A stretch of 64,000 nt of DNA from Balanoglossus misakiensis (taxonomy: Eukaryota; Hemichordata), in contig CM082588.2 of assembly GCA_040954595.2 (NCBI GenBank), positions 7,812,001 to 7,876,000 of the forward strand. Reading direction: 5' to 3'. This document shows positions 12,180 to 22,236 of the stretch, piece by piece (positions within the stretch are counted from its first letter, which is position 1; every line of letters starts with the position of its first letter). The notes under the pieces are model-generated. The model saw only the letters and a list, made by a program, of their open reading frames with translations. It was not told the origin of the DNA and made no database searches. The translations under genes were made by a program, and so were the position numbers.

Positions 12180-12439
12180 AGGATTATAAATGCCACATTT
12201 GCATAAAATGCATTCTGCTATATAGGGGAAACTCCATGAAAAATTGTAAACTTTAAATATTTTTTACATACACTTCCCTGGTAATGAAATATACCAGGTA
12301 ACAGACTATACTATAGACATCAATGCTTGCACAGTTAGACAAACTGACGAGGAATTTTCAACATATTGTATCCAGATGGAAATTTAATCAATTTACTAAG
12401 GACACACAAAGTGAACAAATAAACAAAATTTGATTTGTT

Positions 12440-13115
12440 CACTTTGTAACAGTACTAGAATCAAATATCTACCTCGAAGTGTTTTTCTTGATCCAAACTA
12501 TGACAAATTCAAAAGGCTTATGAGTTCCACAGATTTACGGGTATTATTGAATATTTGCAAGTATGTTTATAAAGCTATGGCTGTGAGAAGAACAGCCACT
12601 TATAGGATGAATAATATTGTTCAACTTTCTTTGTATTTGTGTAGTCAGCATTCACTTTGTATTTGTGTGATGGATCACTTTATTTGAGAACTGGATGTTC
12701 TCCTTGCATTTGGACCTGAGGTCTTGAAATGCAATAAATTACTATTATTATTACTGGCTGTGAGAAGAGCAGCCACTTGCCACTCATAGAGTGTATAATA
12801 TTGTTCAACTTTCGTTGTATTTGTGTAGTCAGCATTCACTTTGTATTTGTGTGATGTATTACTTTATTTGAGAACTGGATGTTCTCCTTGCATTTGGACC
12901 TGAGGTCTTGAAATGCAATAAATTACTATTATTATTACTGGCTGTGAGAAGAGCAGCCACTTGCCACTCATAGAGTGTATAATATTGTTCAACTTTCGTT
13001 GTATTTGTGTAGTCAGCATTCACTTTGTATTTGTGTGATGTATTACTTTATTTGAGAACTGGATGTTCTCCTTGCATTTGGACCTGAGGTCTTCAAACGC
13101 AATAAATTACTATAA
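12440..13115 (+). repeat. LINE 3' tail remnant, three tandem units (copy B 3' flank)
   Basis: Units beginning 'ggctgtgagaag' start at 12579, 12756 and 12940. Each ends in 'gcaataaattactattattatt'. The first carries the RT-like coding remnant (RIKYLP, NYDKFKRLMSS). Spacing is 177 and 184 bp. Confidence 0.7.
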
Positions 13116-13189
13116 TTATTACGAAGGACACAATTTGTATGTAAGGAAATATGCGAAGAGTAGCAGAATATTTTGCTTTATTTTTTTAT

Positions 13190-13270
13190 TGAAATGTTTT
13201 GTCTTAATTTTTATAGGACCTGTAAATAAGACTTGTTCCAGTTGGTCATTCTGGAAATAAATAAAGTCTG
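13190..13270 (+). terminator. Candidate terminal 3' UTR block and poly(A) signal, copy B
   Basis: A T-rich tract ending 'tttttatag' is followed by the conserved block and AATAAATAAA from 13256. Part of the region present before this block in other copies is deleted here. Confidence 0.35.
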
Positions 13271-13535
13271 AGGAGACACCATTTCTGAAAAATCCATTTG
13301 CTTTATTTGGTCTAAACTAGTTTTTCGGGGTTGACAAAGGAAATACACTTGTATTGCAAAATGGTAGTTTTTTGGTGCACATTTAACTCAGAAACAGTTG
13401 ACCTTATAAATCTTCATTTGATTCCCAACAAATTTTCTCAAAAAACAACAGAAAATTCTAGTTGTAGGTATTTGGATGTTTTCTCACGCCATCTCTTAAA
13501 AATTCTCAAAAAAGAGATACCATCGTAGAAAACTG

Positions 13536-13713
13536 TTAAAGGTATACAGTCACCTCCAATTTAAATACGCCCATGTATGGCTAAAATGGCGTATTTGAGT
13601 GTTCTAAAGAACATATGGTGACGCTCTTTTTTTGTGTGTGGCACCCACTGAAAATTTGTGATTGGCTAGATCTCAATTTGCCATGGTAACTGTACCTAAC
13701 TGTATACCTTTAA
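13536..13713. mobile_element. 178-bp MITE with perfect 15-bp TIRs
   Basis: The ends TTAAAGGTATACAGT and ACTGTATACCTTTAA are exact reverse complements. The interior is non-coding. Copies of the same family occupy the equivalent place in three other spacers (39146, 48015 and 56046), so this insertion predates spacer duplication. Confidence 0.75.
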
Positions 13714-13884
13714 TTACTTGAGCTGCCACAAGATTGCCTCAGTGTTTTTGCTAAGGCCGGGAAACACTGGTAAATGAGTTGGGAACCCTGGTATTAAACA
13801 CTTCTGCTAGCTACCGATATGACTGCATTGACATACAAAGGGGAACCCAGGTAAAATGACTGGGGAACCCTGGTAACATTTATC

Positions 13885-15383
13885 TGGCTACTGTCCGCTC
13901 GCTTTCTAAAACTTTTATGTTTACCCATGGAGATAAACTCGCTGTAAGCCTTATATTTAATATCAAACGCGAGTGGTTTGGACGTTAGGACAAGTTAATC
14001 GCATCATATTTGGAGTCGGTTAGGAGGCAGAAGTAGACAGGGAAAGGATTTTGCTTCGATAAAATCGAATTTCGGCCTAAAATGCTGCGGTCCGGATCCG
14101 GACCGCGGAAGCACCAGTTTTTTCTATGGCGCCTTGCAGAAGTTGCAGGGCTGTGGTGGAGGCCGTGTAACACACAGACCTGTACGCAGAGCTATACATA
14201 AGGCTGAAAGGGCTGATAATAATATTGTGGGGAATAGAAGGTTCCCGTGTTCCTAGCTACAAATGATTTGTTTGGGATTATTTTTCTATCGCGTAGGATT
14301 CTTAGAGAAAGCTTCTTAGTGATACGCTTCAATTGAAAGAATCTTACAGGACACTTGCATCAGATTCGGGGGTGGGGGGGGGGGGTATTACAGATATATT
14401 CTTCGACGGACTTTCACTGTAATTACATCAGTCCATTCACATGTGGAGTTCGTGACAACATACTTTTGATGTTGATACGGACCGAACCCAACCCATCAGT
14501 TTAGCCAAATTAATAAAGTCTTCTATGAGTAGCGACTAAATATTAAAAGAGATAAAAAATGCAAACTTTGAAAAATAATATGCCAGTTTTTAGGTACAGT
14601 GTTTTTTTAAATCACAAATTAAAGCTCTGTACCTAAAATATAGCACCATTTGACCTACAGACTGAAACCTGACCACTTCTACCTCATAATCCCCCGTTTT
14701 GAAAGTAAAACATATTTCATATACTGAATAACTTTTATGATAACATTTTGTCTTAAATGTAGGTGTATTTACATCAATACAAACTCAAAAATAAGGGTAC
14801 TCCTACTACTAGTTTGAATTCTAATGACACAAGAGAACTACTGTATAAGAATGCCAATTAAATAATGTACTATCATTCTCGAAAACTTTTTTCACTCTCT
14901 CCGCATTCTTCATGATTTATTTTTTTTAAATTTTCTGAGATTCTCTTTACTACGTTTACAGCTAAAGTACAATGTATGAAGCCATGTTGAAATACCCAAA
15001 GGCTGTATGTTGTAATTTTTGATCTTATCAAATACAGCTAGTTGTCCTTCATTACAAATTAAAACAAAGGATCAGATAGTCCGTATGTAAATGAGGCAAT
15101 CAACGCTCATCTATTTTCAGCCCCTGACGTCATCGGTGTTCCCCCCTGCATGCCCTGATGTGATTGGCTATTGATGACGTGTTCTCTGTGTTGCTAAATT
15201 TAGTGCTATAAACAAACACTCTGCAATCATGTGCAATATATTGAGGAATCGTAGTACGGACAGCTTATCACCGCAATAAGCATGTAGATTGTATTTGGTG
15301 CATTTCCCAGTTCAGCCGATATATTGATAAACATATGTAGAAGAAATTTACGGCCCGGGTAACGATGACAACTGCCGCTAGAC
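13885..15383. repeat. Type I spacer block, first copy
   Basis: About 1.5 kb is near-identical to 39477-40947. It includes a G-run (about 14370-14386), a perfect 20-bp palindrome centred on GGATCC (14087-14106) and, at its right end, a promoter-like segment. Homology to the second copy stops within 'gggtaacgatgaca', just where the open frame of the downstream gene begins. No coding frame of its own was recognised. Confidence 0.65.
15125..15260 (+). promoter_or_regulatory. Promoter-like segment with CRE, CCAAT and TATA-like motifs
   Basis: A full CRE palindrome TGACGTCA is at 15125-15132. An inverted CCAAT box (ATTGG) is at 15163-15167, a second CRE half (TGACGT) at about 15175 and TATAAA at 15207-15212. 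Spacing and order suit a polymerase II promoter driving the gene at 15369. The same motifs recur at 40701-40787. Confidence 0.5.
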
Positions 15384-15754
15384 GAACGAGCCAACACCGG
15401 AAGACGCATCGACGGAGTTTTAACGGGTTCCACCCGACCCGTCCGCCGAAGAAGCAGACGTGTCGTCGATGCCTTCTTCGCCGATGAACGAAACGCGACT
15501 CGCAGGAAGTTATCACACGCAAGACAACATTCGCCTCCACCACTAAACCTCTACTTTGGCGACAACTTTGCCGTCAAGCTTCACGACTTGTTCAAATTTG
15601 AGAAAGACGTCATGAACAACAGTGAAGGTGGTTTGATACGCTGTGAGTTTGAAGCGAGGCGTGGATTTGATGAGATGAAGCTATCGGAGCAAGCGGAGAG
15701 AATTTACACCAGTCCAAACGCCGGTGGAAATTCAGTTGAGTCCGAAGTACTGAG
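15369..15754 (+). CDS. Unrelated gene, exon a (5' end uncertain)
   Basis: An open frame runs from just after TGA at 15366 to a donor CTGAG|GTAATA at 15754/15755. It reads, in part, DAFFADERNATRRKL, LYFGDNFAVKLHDLFKFEKD and GGLIRCEFEARRGFDE. Composition is less AT-rich than the receptor genes. No in-frame ATG occurs before 15613, so the true start is either that ATG or in an unidentified upstream exon. It joins exon b in phase 2 (Ser at the junction). Confidence 0.55.
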
Positions 15755-16292
15755 GTAATATTTTTACATGCCATGGAAAAGTGAAAGAAATCCACAAAAA
15801 CAAAATTCTAAGCAGTATGTTGAGATTCCGCTGTGAATTGCCAGTCGAAATAAATAATTACAGCTATTTTCATTTTTTTTGTCTGAAAATCTGCGTTTAT
15901 TCGTTTTTTTACCCCCAAAACTTACGAATGGAGACCACAATGAACTGAGTTCGATTGGATCGTGCAGCAACTAAATGTAAAGAAAACGGCTTGTTTTAAA
16001 TGTTTCTAAAAACGACCGTTTTGAGGGCTAAAAGTGGTCAAAATGGCAATTTTGTCTTGAGTGGAGTCAGTAAGACTTTTTTTTCGAATCAACACCAGTT
16101 TCAACTTTATTATAGAACGGACTTAAGCTTCCCAAACCTTTTATACAAAATTATGTTTAATCTATTTATATTTAATCTAACCTGATTTATCTATTTCTAA
16201 GAAATGTATGCTTTCCAAAAGTAACAAACTTGTTAGTATCACTGTTTGTATCTATAATAGTAAAATTATATTCCCCGTTTTACCTCCGACAG

Positions 16293-16498
16293 TTTTGAAC
16301 TGCTGAAGCGCTGTTTTAGAGCAAGATTGTTGAAGACGGAGATGGAAGTCAATTATTTCCCATACGGCGGATCCATCACCGACTACACCTGCCATATGTT
16401 TGACACCAAATTGGGCGTGTCGGTCACCAGGGCGATGAAGTTCAAAGGTCAATACGAAACGGAGGGGGCAGAGAAACTACTGAGAAAGAAATTACAGG
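16293..16498 (+). CDS. Unrelated gene, exon b
   Basis: The exon lies between acceptor 'ttacctccgacag' and donor CAGG|GTGAGA. It encodes SFELLKRCFRARLLKTEMEV, then NYFPYGGSITDYTCHMF, GVSVTRAMKF and AEKLLRKKLQ. The GGSxTDY ... GVSVTRAM ... LLxKKLxG pattern resembles a widespread eukaryotic family of uncharacterised proteins. I cannot name it with confidence and assign no function. Intron 15755-16292 contains no recognised feature. Confidence 0.65.
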
Positions 16499-16613
16499 GT
16501 GAGAAACAAGAATTATTCAGATAGTAAGAAATGGTATGGAGTTTTTCTTTTAAAAAAAAAACAAGCAAATATTTTACTTAATACTAATCTAATTCTTCTC
16601 GTATCATTTTTAG

Positions 16614-16747
16614 GTATTACCATGGCAACGAGAAATTCCTTAGAAGGCTGGTCCAAGCAAATATTACACGTGTGGGCTGCGTCCGCTCACATTGCGAACA
16701 CTGTAGCGGACGTTTACTACAGACTGTCGAGGGATATTTATATATAA
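16614..16747 (+). CDS. Unrelated gene, exon c, ends in a transposon-supplied stop
   Basis: The acceptor is 'catttttag' with a phase 1 junction (Gly). The exon encodes GITMATRNSLEGWSKQILHV followed by WAASAHIANTVADVYYRLSRDIYI and a stop TAA at 16745-16747. The last codons and the stop lie inside the left arm of a hairpin element that begins at 16742. The original 3' end of the gene was therefore probably displaced or lost, and the protein is likely C-terminally truncated. Confidence 0.6.
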
Positions 16748-16907
16748 TTCCCCCGTATTTCGAACGAGTGTGCCTGCGTCGCGGACGAGTGATTCCCCGT
16801 ATAGCGGCCGTATCCCTCCGAGCCGCAGGCGAGGAGGGATACAGCTATACGGGGAATCACGAGTTCGCGACGCAGGTACACGAGTGAGGAATACGGGGGA
16901 ATTATAT
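16742..16907. mobile_element. 166-bp fold-back (hairpin) element
   Basis: The arms begin ATATAATTCCCCCGTATT and end with its near-exact complement. Pairing continues inward (GATTCCCCGTATAGC with GCTATACGGGGAATC) to a central TATCCCTCC/GGAGGGATA stem. It is much more GC-rich than the surroundings. It looks like a fold-back MITE inserted in the last exon of the gene at 15369. Confidence 0.65.
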
Positions 16908-16908
16908 G

Positions 16909-17547
16909 TTTATCACATACATAGATCCGCTAATTTTGATTTTCAAATAAATCTCTTTGTGGTTGCGATAAAATTTGGAACTATTTTGTGCAAAATTGTT
17001 ATGCGGTCTATCTGTCAGGTGACTGAGGTCACGACCTGGACGATTCTGGTTTTGGCGAGGACCCGTCTGTCGTGCGTCAGCTGGATTTCATCGTCCGTCA
17101 AGGTTTCACTGGAGCAGGAAACCTTTCTTATGCCCTTTGCTTTATGACTAGACCGTTTTGCTCTAATCGTCGCATCAAAATTTTTGCGAATACTCAGTTT
17201 TGTACCTGTCGCTCGTTCGACAACGCGACGACTTTGGCTCAGCACTGACGACCTCGCGACAGTTTTGGTGCCGGTTGGTGCGATAAAAATGTACACAGGT
17301 AAAACTAATCGTCGATCGTCCATATTTACACATACGAAACATTTTATTTATCTTTGCTTATTTTTTAATATCGAAATAAAACCAACAATTGCACTGAATT
17401 TTGTCGCCCTAAGAGGACTTTGTTTACAAGTATAAAATAGTTCCGTTTGGTGACGTCAGAGGGATGGGTATTACAATAACGCTTGGTGCAAATTTACCTA
17501 CGTCTGACGTCATACTATGGTATATGCGGAGCTATGTATGTGATAAA
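16909..17547. mobile_element. Possible 0.64-kb element bounded by 22-bp inverted repeats
   Basis: The segment from 16909 (TTTATCACATACATAG..) recurs inverted at 17526-17547 with one mismatch in 22 bases. The interior holds a GC-rich stretch (about 17020-17310) that is open on both strands, and two TGACGTCA sites (17451, 17505). No transposase was recognised. One plus-strand frame (17027-17245) reads plausibly (FTGAGNLSYALCFMTRPF), but no splice sites or family support it as a gene. Confidence 0.35.
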
Positions 17548-18080
17548 ACCTCAAACACGGTAGTTTTAATCACAACAGCCAGCAGACGATCTAGTATATT
17601 CAGCAACTCGACAAACACCCGGGGAAGAGCCTAATTCTTAAAACCCGGCGACGGTTGATTACAAAGGCGATTTCAAACGGTTGCAAATAACAAGAAAGAC
17701 TTTTAATCAGACTTATAATCGCACAGTTGATAATGTTATTATAAAATATAATAGTTATATTATATCTGTACACGTACGTAAGGACGAAATTGTTTTCTGA
17801 AGACATGAATTTCAAAGACATGCTTTTGTTTTATTATATTAAATAGTATAAAACGTGGTATTATGAATCTATATTTCTAAGATCTTTTTCTACTTCTTTC
17901 ATTCATTCGCTTATTTACGGGATGTTTAGTGCGACTGAGATGTGAAAACAATGTGGCTTTGTGTTTACGTCCAATGATGTGCATCGCGAACACTGAGCAG
18001 AGAGAGATGGAGAGATAGCGAGAGAGAGAGAGAGAGATAGCGAGAGAGAGAGTTTTTTGAGAAAAGGCTGCAAAATAACG
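17548..18080. other. Spacer with (GA)n microsatellite
   Basis: This stretch is AT-rich and has no recognised gene. A GA-rich microsatellite interrupted by 'gatagc' occupies about 18007-18056. Confidence 0.5.
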
Positions 18081-18912
18081 TTTTCCACATGGATATATAG
18101 AGGAACGCCCTATTAGCATTTTGACTAGACTTGCTCCAAGTCTATGGGCTTCATTATGTGTAGGGAACGCGAAGGCCCATACACTACCCGAAACCACAAG
18201 CTCAGTCCCAAATTCGAAACTCACCTCACTATCAAAAACACGCTCAAGGCAAGCATGCACGCAAAAAGTATTGAAATTATTTATTAAGAAAAAAACAACA
18301 ACATCGAAAACACATTAAGTGCTGAGATTTAAAAATCACCAAGCGACTAGTGGGCTAATCTACATTTTGACCTATCTGAAGTCAAATGCATGAATATATT
18401 CAGGCGAAAACGAGGTTGAGGGGATTCCCCTTTGATTACGGACAACCATATATTTATTTTTGTTTATATGTACGTGCATACTAGTATTTTGCGCCAATGT
18501 CAGTGGCCTTCACATTTGAAATCGTAGCCCCCAAATATCGATTTGTTGGACTTTTCTTCCCATATGATGTAAAGTTACGAGAAACTTCATCAGATTGTAT
18601 CATTCTAACCCCTTAACTTTAGCACTCAAAAAATATCAAGTGAGTTTCACATATACATATACATGGAACTGTAAGGCCAGTCAAAATAGAAATGGCGACT
18701 GTTTTCACAAGCCTCTGTTAGTTGCGGTTCAGACTGCGTATTTGCGATTTGCACACAGAGTTGGAATTTGCGCCTGGTTTTTAGCAAATGTGAACATTTT
18801 AGTGTATCACCAACACTGTTCGAGTTAATCTTGGAAGTGGAGATCTTCATATATCTGCGCCCAAGTGCTTCCAGAACTGGAGTCAAGTTGTGTTTTGTGA
18901 TATCGTACAAAG
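18080..18912 (+). promoter_or_regulatory. 5' block of copy C, interrupted by an insertion
   Basis: This is the same conserved block as before copy B, but split by 237 bp at 18126-18362. The TATA-like motif present in B, E, F and G as GATATAAA reads GATGTAAA here (about 18566). Confidence 0.5.
18126..18362. mobile_element. 237-bp insertion with 9-bp target duplication
   Basis: The 9-mer CATTTTGAC occurs at 18117-18125 and again at 18363-18371, where other copies have it once. The insert between is absent from B, E, F and G. It contains 'attcgaaactc', whose complement is reminiscent of a polymerase III B box. A SINE is possible but not shown. Confidence 0.55.
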
Positions 18913-20755
18913 ATGGCGACCGGTGGTGCATTTTTAACTACAGCCGAGAAGGTGAATCACGCTAGACTTTGTCGACTACTTATCGATGGCGGATCTAAAG
19001 CGGTGAGATGTGTATTTGACAGCAAGATTCCACCTAATGTGCTTGCAAACACCCTTAACAAGCATAAGGCATCGTTAGTGAGACTACGAATGTCGTATAA
19101 AGGACCTAATCCGGGTCAAAAGGTTATCAGTGATGGTCAGTGGGATATGTTATACCCAACCCAACCCAACCTTGTCAAGTCTGAACTTTTCGACATTACA
19201 TTGCTCACAGTTTTACTACGGAATATCTGTGGCCTTCGACATCCAAGAGATAGAGTATGGACACATCCCTCCCCTGGTGATCTCCGTGTTGAAGCTGATG
19301 TGGCCCGAATAAGAGAGTTCAGGAATAGACTTCAACACATGACGGGCACAGCTGTCCCTGAGAGCGAATTTCAATCTTTCTGGGATGACATTAGTAAAGT
19401 ATTGGTACGTCTTGGCGCTAAGCAGGGAGATATCGATCAGTTGAAGACTGCGAGTATGGACCTTGCCGAGACAGACAAATACGAACAAACTTTAAAGCAC
19501 TGGGAAGAATCCGACATGGTACTGGAAAGGTTTCTACAACGTATGGAAGAGAAAGTTGATCAGATATCAGAGACACAGACTGGCCATAGCAGTATTTTGG
19601 CTGATATCGAACAGAACCAACGGGAGAACCAACAAGAAACGACTCAACATCTTGGTCAGATATCAGAGACACAGAGTGACCATAGCAGTACTTTGGCTGA
19701 TATCGAACAGAACCAACAAGAAACGACTCAACATCTTGGTCAGATATCAGAGAGACAGAGTGACCATAGCAGTACTTTGGCTGATATCGAACAGAACCAA
19801 CGGGAGAACCAACAAGAAACGACTCAACATCTTGGTCAGATATCAGAGACACAGAGTGGCCATAGCAGTACTTTGACTGATATCGAACAGAACCAACGGG
19901 AGAACCAACAAGAAACAACTCACCATCTTGGTCAGATATCAGAGACACAGAGTGACCATAGCAGTACTTTGACTGATATCGAACAGAACCAACGGGAGAA
20001 CCAACAAGAAACGACTCAACATCTTGGTCAGATATCAGAGACACAGAGTGGCCATAGCAGTATTTTGGCTGATATCGAACAGAACCAACGGGAGAACCAA
20101 CAAGAAACAACTCACCATCTTGGTCAGATATCAGAGACACAGAGTGGCCATAGCAGTATTTTGGCTGATATCGAACAGAACCAACGGGAGAACCAACAAG
20201 AAACGACTCAACATCTTGGTCAGATATCAGAGACACAGAGTGACCATAGCAGTACTTTGGCTGATATCGAACAGAACCAACAAGAAACGACTCAACATCT
20301 TGGTCAGATATCAGAGAGACAGAGTGACCATAGCAGTACTTTGGCTGATATCGAACAGAACCAACGGGAGAACCAACAAGAAACGACTCAACATCTTGGT
20401 CAGATATCAGAGACACAGAGTGACCATAGCAGTACTTTGGCTGATATCGAACAGAACCAACAAGAAACGACTCAACATCTTGGTCAGATATCAGAGAGAC
20501 AGAGTGACCATAGCAGTACTTTGGCTGATATCGAACAGAACCAACGGGAGAACCAACAAGAAACGACTCAACATCTTGGTCAGATATCAGAGACACAGAG
20601 TGGCCATAGCAGTACTTTGGCTGATATCAAACAGAACCAACGGGAGAACCAACAAGAAACGACTCAACATCTTGGTCAGATATCAGAGACACTGGTTGAC
20701 ATCAAAGAAGGCCTCAAGACTTCACATACCAGTGAGTCAAGAACATGTGTTCCAG
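18913..20755 (+). CDS. Copy C exon 1: HEPN plus 12-unit coil
   Basis: The ATG at 18913 has context acaaagATGG. HEPN spans about residues 5-200, with the signature FRNRLQH at R137-H142. A charged linker (AETDKYEQTLKHWEESDMVL) follows. Twelve repeat units, the longest array here, run from residue ~215 to the LGQISETLVDIKEG cap. Some units carry ISERQSDH or TTHH variants in an alternating pattern, suggesting that two- or three-unit blocks were duplicated. The donor is CCAG|GTAATA. Intron 1 is 20756-21472. Confidence 0.85.
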
Positions 20756-21126
20756 GTAATAATTAAGATTGACAAGTTGAATCTATTTCTATGGTTGAAA
20801 TCTACAATCTTGTAGGTTTTTTTTAGAATTTGTATAATTTTTAGTCAAACTTAATTTTTCCTTCATGGTCTCATAAATTCCATGTGCAGATAAGAAATCA
20901 TATTCCAACTTGGTCAGATGACCCTGAGGGCCAATCTGGGTTAGCTTATTTCACATCTCAAGTCTTACCTCATAATCATACATTGCATAGACCGTCATAA
21001 GCAAGTTTTTTTGCAATATATGAGAATGGGAATAATCAGGAAATCAAGATAATTACAATCCCACTTTTCTAGGGAGTCCAAAATCATGTTAGGTGGTGAC
21101 ATGTTGGGTTTTTGCTGCCAGTTATC

Positions 21127-21376
21127 TTAAAGGGACAAAGACTCTCTCTCACTTCCCCTTTTCCATTAATAAATGTTTGATACATGACACGTACTGTTTA
21201 TGTTATTCTACATGTGGATATATATAGTGAATCAACGTTCAACCACACACAACTTCCATCCCACTTGTATGATATGAGAGCAACAAATCTCGCCAAAATG
21301 AATATGGTCGAATGTTGATTCACTATATAATTAATGGAAAAAGGGCAGCGAGAAAGAGACTTTAATGTCCCTTTAA
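21127..21376. mobile_element. Palindromic TTAA-ended MITE in intron 1 of copy C
   Basis: This is the same family and insertion point as 8071-8358 in copy B, about 40 bp shorter. Its right part is internally deleted near 'gattcactatataattaatgg'. It is absent from the equivalent place in copy D (around 34985-35010), where different sequence fills the site. Confidence 0.7.
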
Positions 21377-21472
21377 TGGCGACTTCATGGTTGCTTAGTT
21401 TGAAAAAAAAGATTCTGTTGTACACCACCATTAAAAATAACTTTTTCTATAAATTCTCTCCTTTATCTCAAG

Positions 21473-21604
21473 ATGCTTACTGTGCTTGGTGCAACTGTAA
21501 GAGTGATAATCTCAAGAAGTTTATACGCTGTTGTGCAGTGATGTATTGTGGGAAAGACTGTCAGAAACAACACTGGATGAAAGGTCACAGAGAAGAATGC
21601 AAAG
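21473..21604 (+). CDS. Copy C MYND exon
   Basis: The 132-nt symmetric exon lies between 'tatctcaag' and AAAG|GTACAA. It encodes YCAWCNCKSDNLKKFIRCC and the YCGKDC/HWMKGHREEC half. The third zinc ligand is Phe (KKFIRC). Intron 2 runs to 22236. Confidence 0.85.
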
Positions 21605-22236
21605 GTACAATTGATCATTTTCTGAACTCCACGTGACCCCACGAGATTTCACGTAGCTAAGCAATTTATATGGGAGGACATTCCCCTGGCACAGGGCAAA
21701 CAATTAACACATGTCCCACCATATTCAATGGCACAAACAATTTCCTTTTTTGTTAAACTCTGCACCTATTCTAATTTCTTAACTACCAACCTGTTGCTAT
21801 AGTAATTAACCAAGTCTCAGGAGATTTCTAAATGAGCAGGAAATCATCATTGTTAAAGTCTGAACCTATATTCTAGTTACATACCAAGCTAGATAGCATG
21901 AAAATATTCACAAACACCTTTTAGTTCATGTTAGAACTTATAAATAAGATACTGAAAATTTCCATGTTTCACACATAATGTTTGTATTCTCATGTGCAGA
22001 GCTGTCACTGTCAAAAAGCTGGGGTTAATCACGATATGACCCTAGCTGCCTATGTGGAACACAATATGTGGTTCATATACTACAGTAGTTATGGGTCATA
22101 ATACTTCTAGTATACCATATGTAACCCCTGACTATATTATACCTAGTACAATGATGTTTTACAGCTTGTGAAAATAAACAGCAACTATCTGCAATACAAA
22201 AGTCATACTATCAATATTATAATTGTTTTTCTACAG

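Noticed and set aside
17015-17323. Minus-strand 102-codon frame in the GC-rich segment
   Set aside because: Composition is skewed to Arg, Ser, Thr and Val as expected of off-frame GC-rich DNA. No family or splice sites are seen, and the plus strand is equally open.
18007-18056. GA-rich tract as a GAGA-factor promoter element
   Set aside because: It is a simple microsatellite, absent from the 5' blocks of the other copies.
19418-20596. Long antisense open frame (392 codons) across the coiled-coil repeats; similar ones in copies A, D, E, F and G
   Set aside because: Repeat units of 84 and 96 bp are multiples of three, so any frame free of stops in one unit stays open throughout. The predicted product has no domain, and its length simply follows the array.
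19553-20715. Regularly spaced direct repeats that could suggest a CRISPR array
   Set aside because: The repeats are contiguous, in frame and coding, without unique spacers, in an animal genome.
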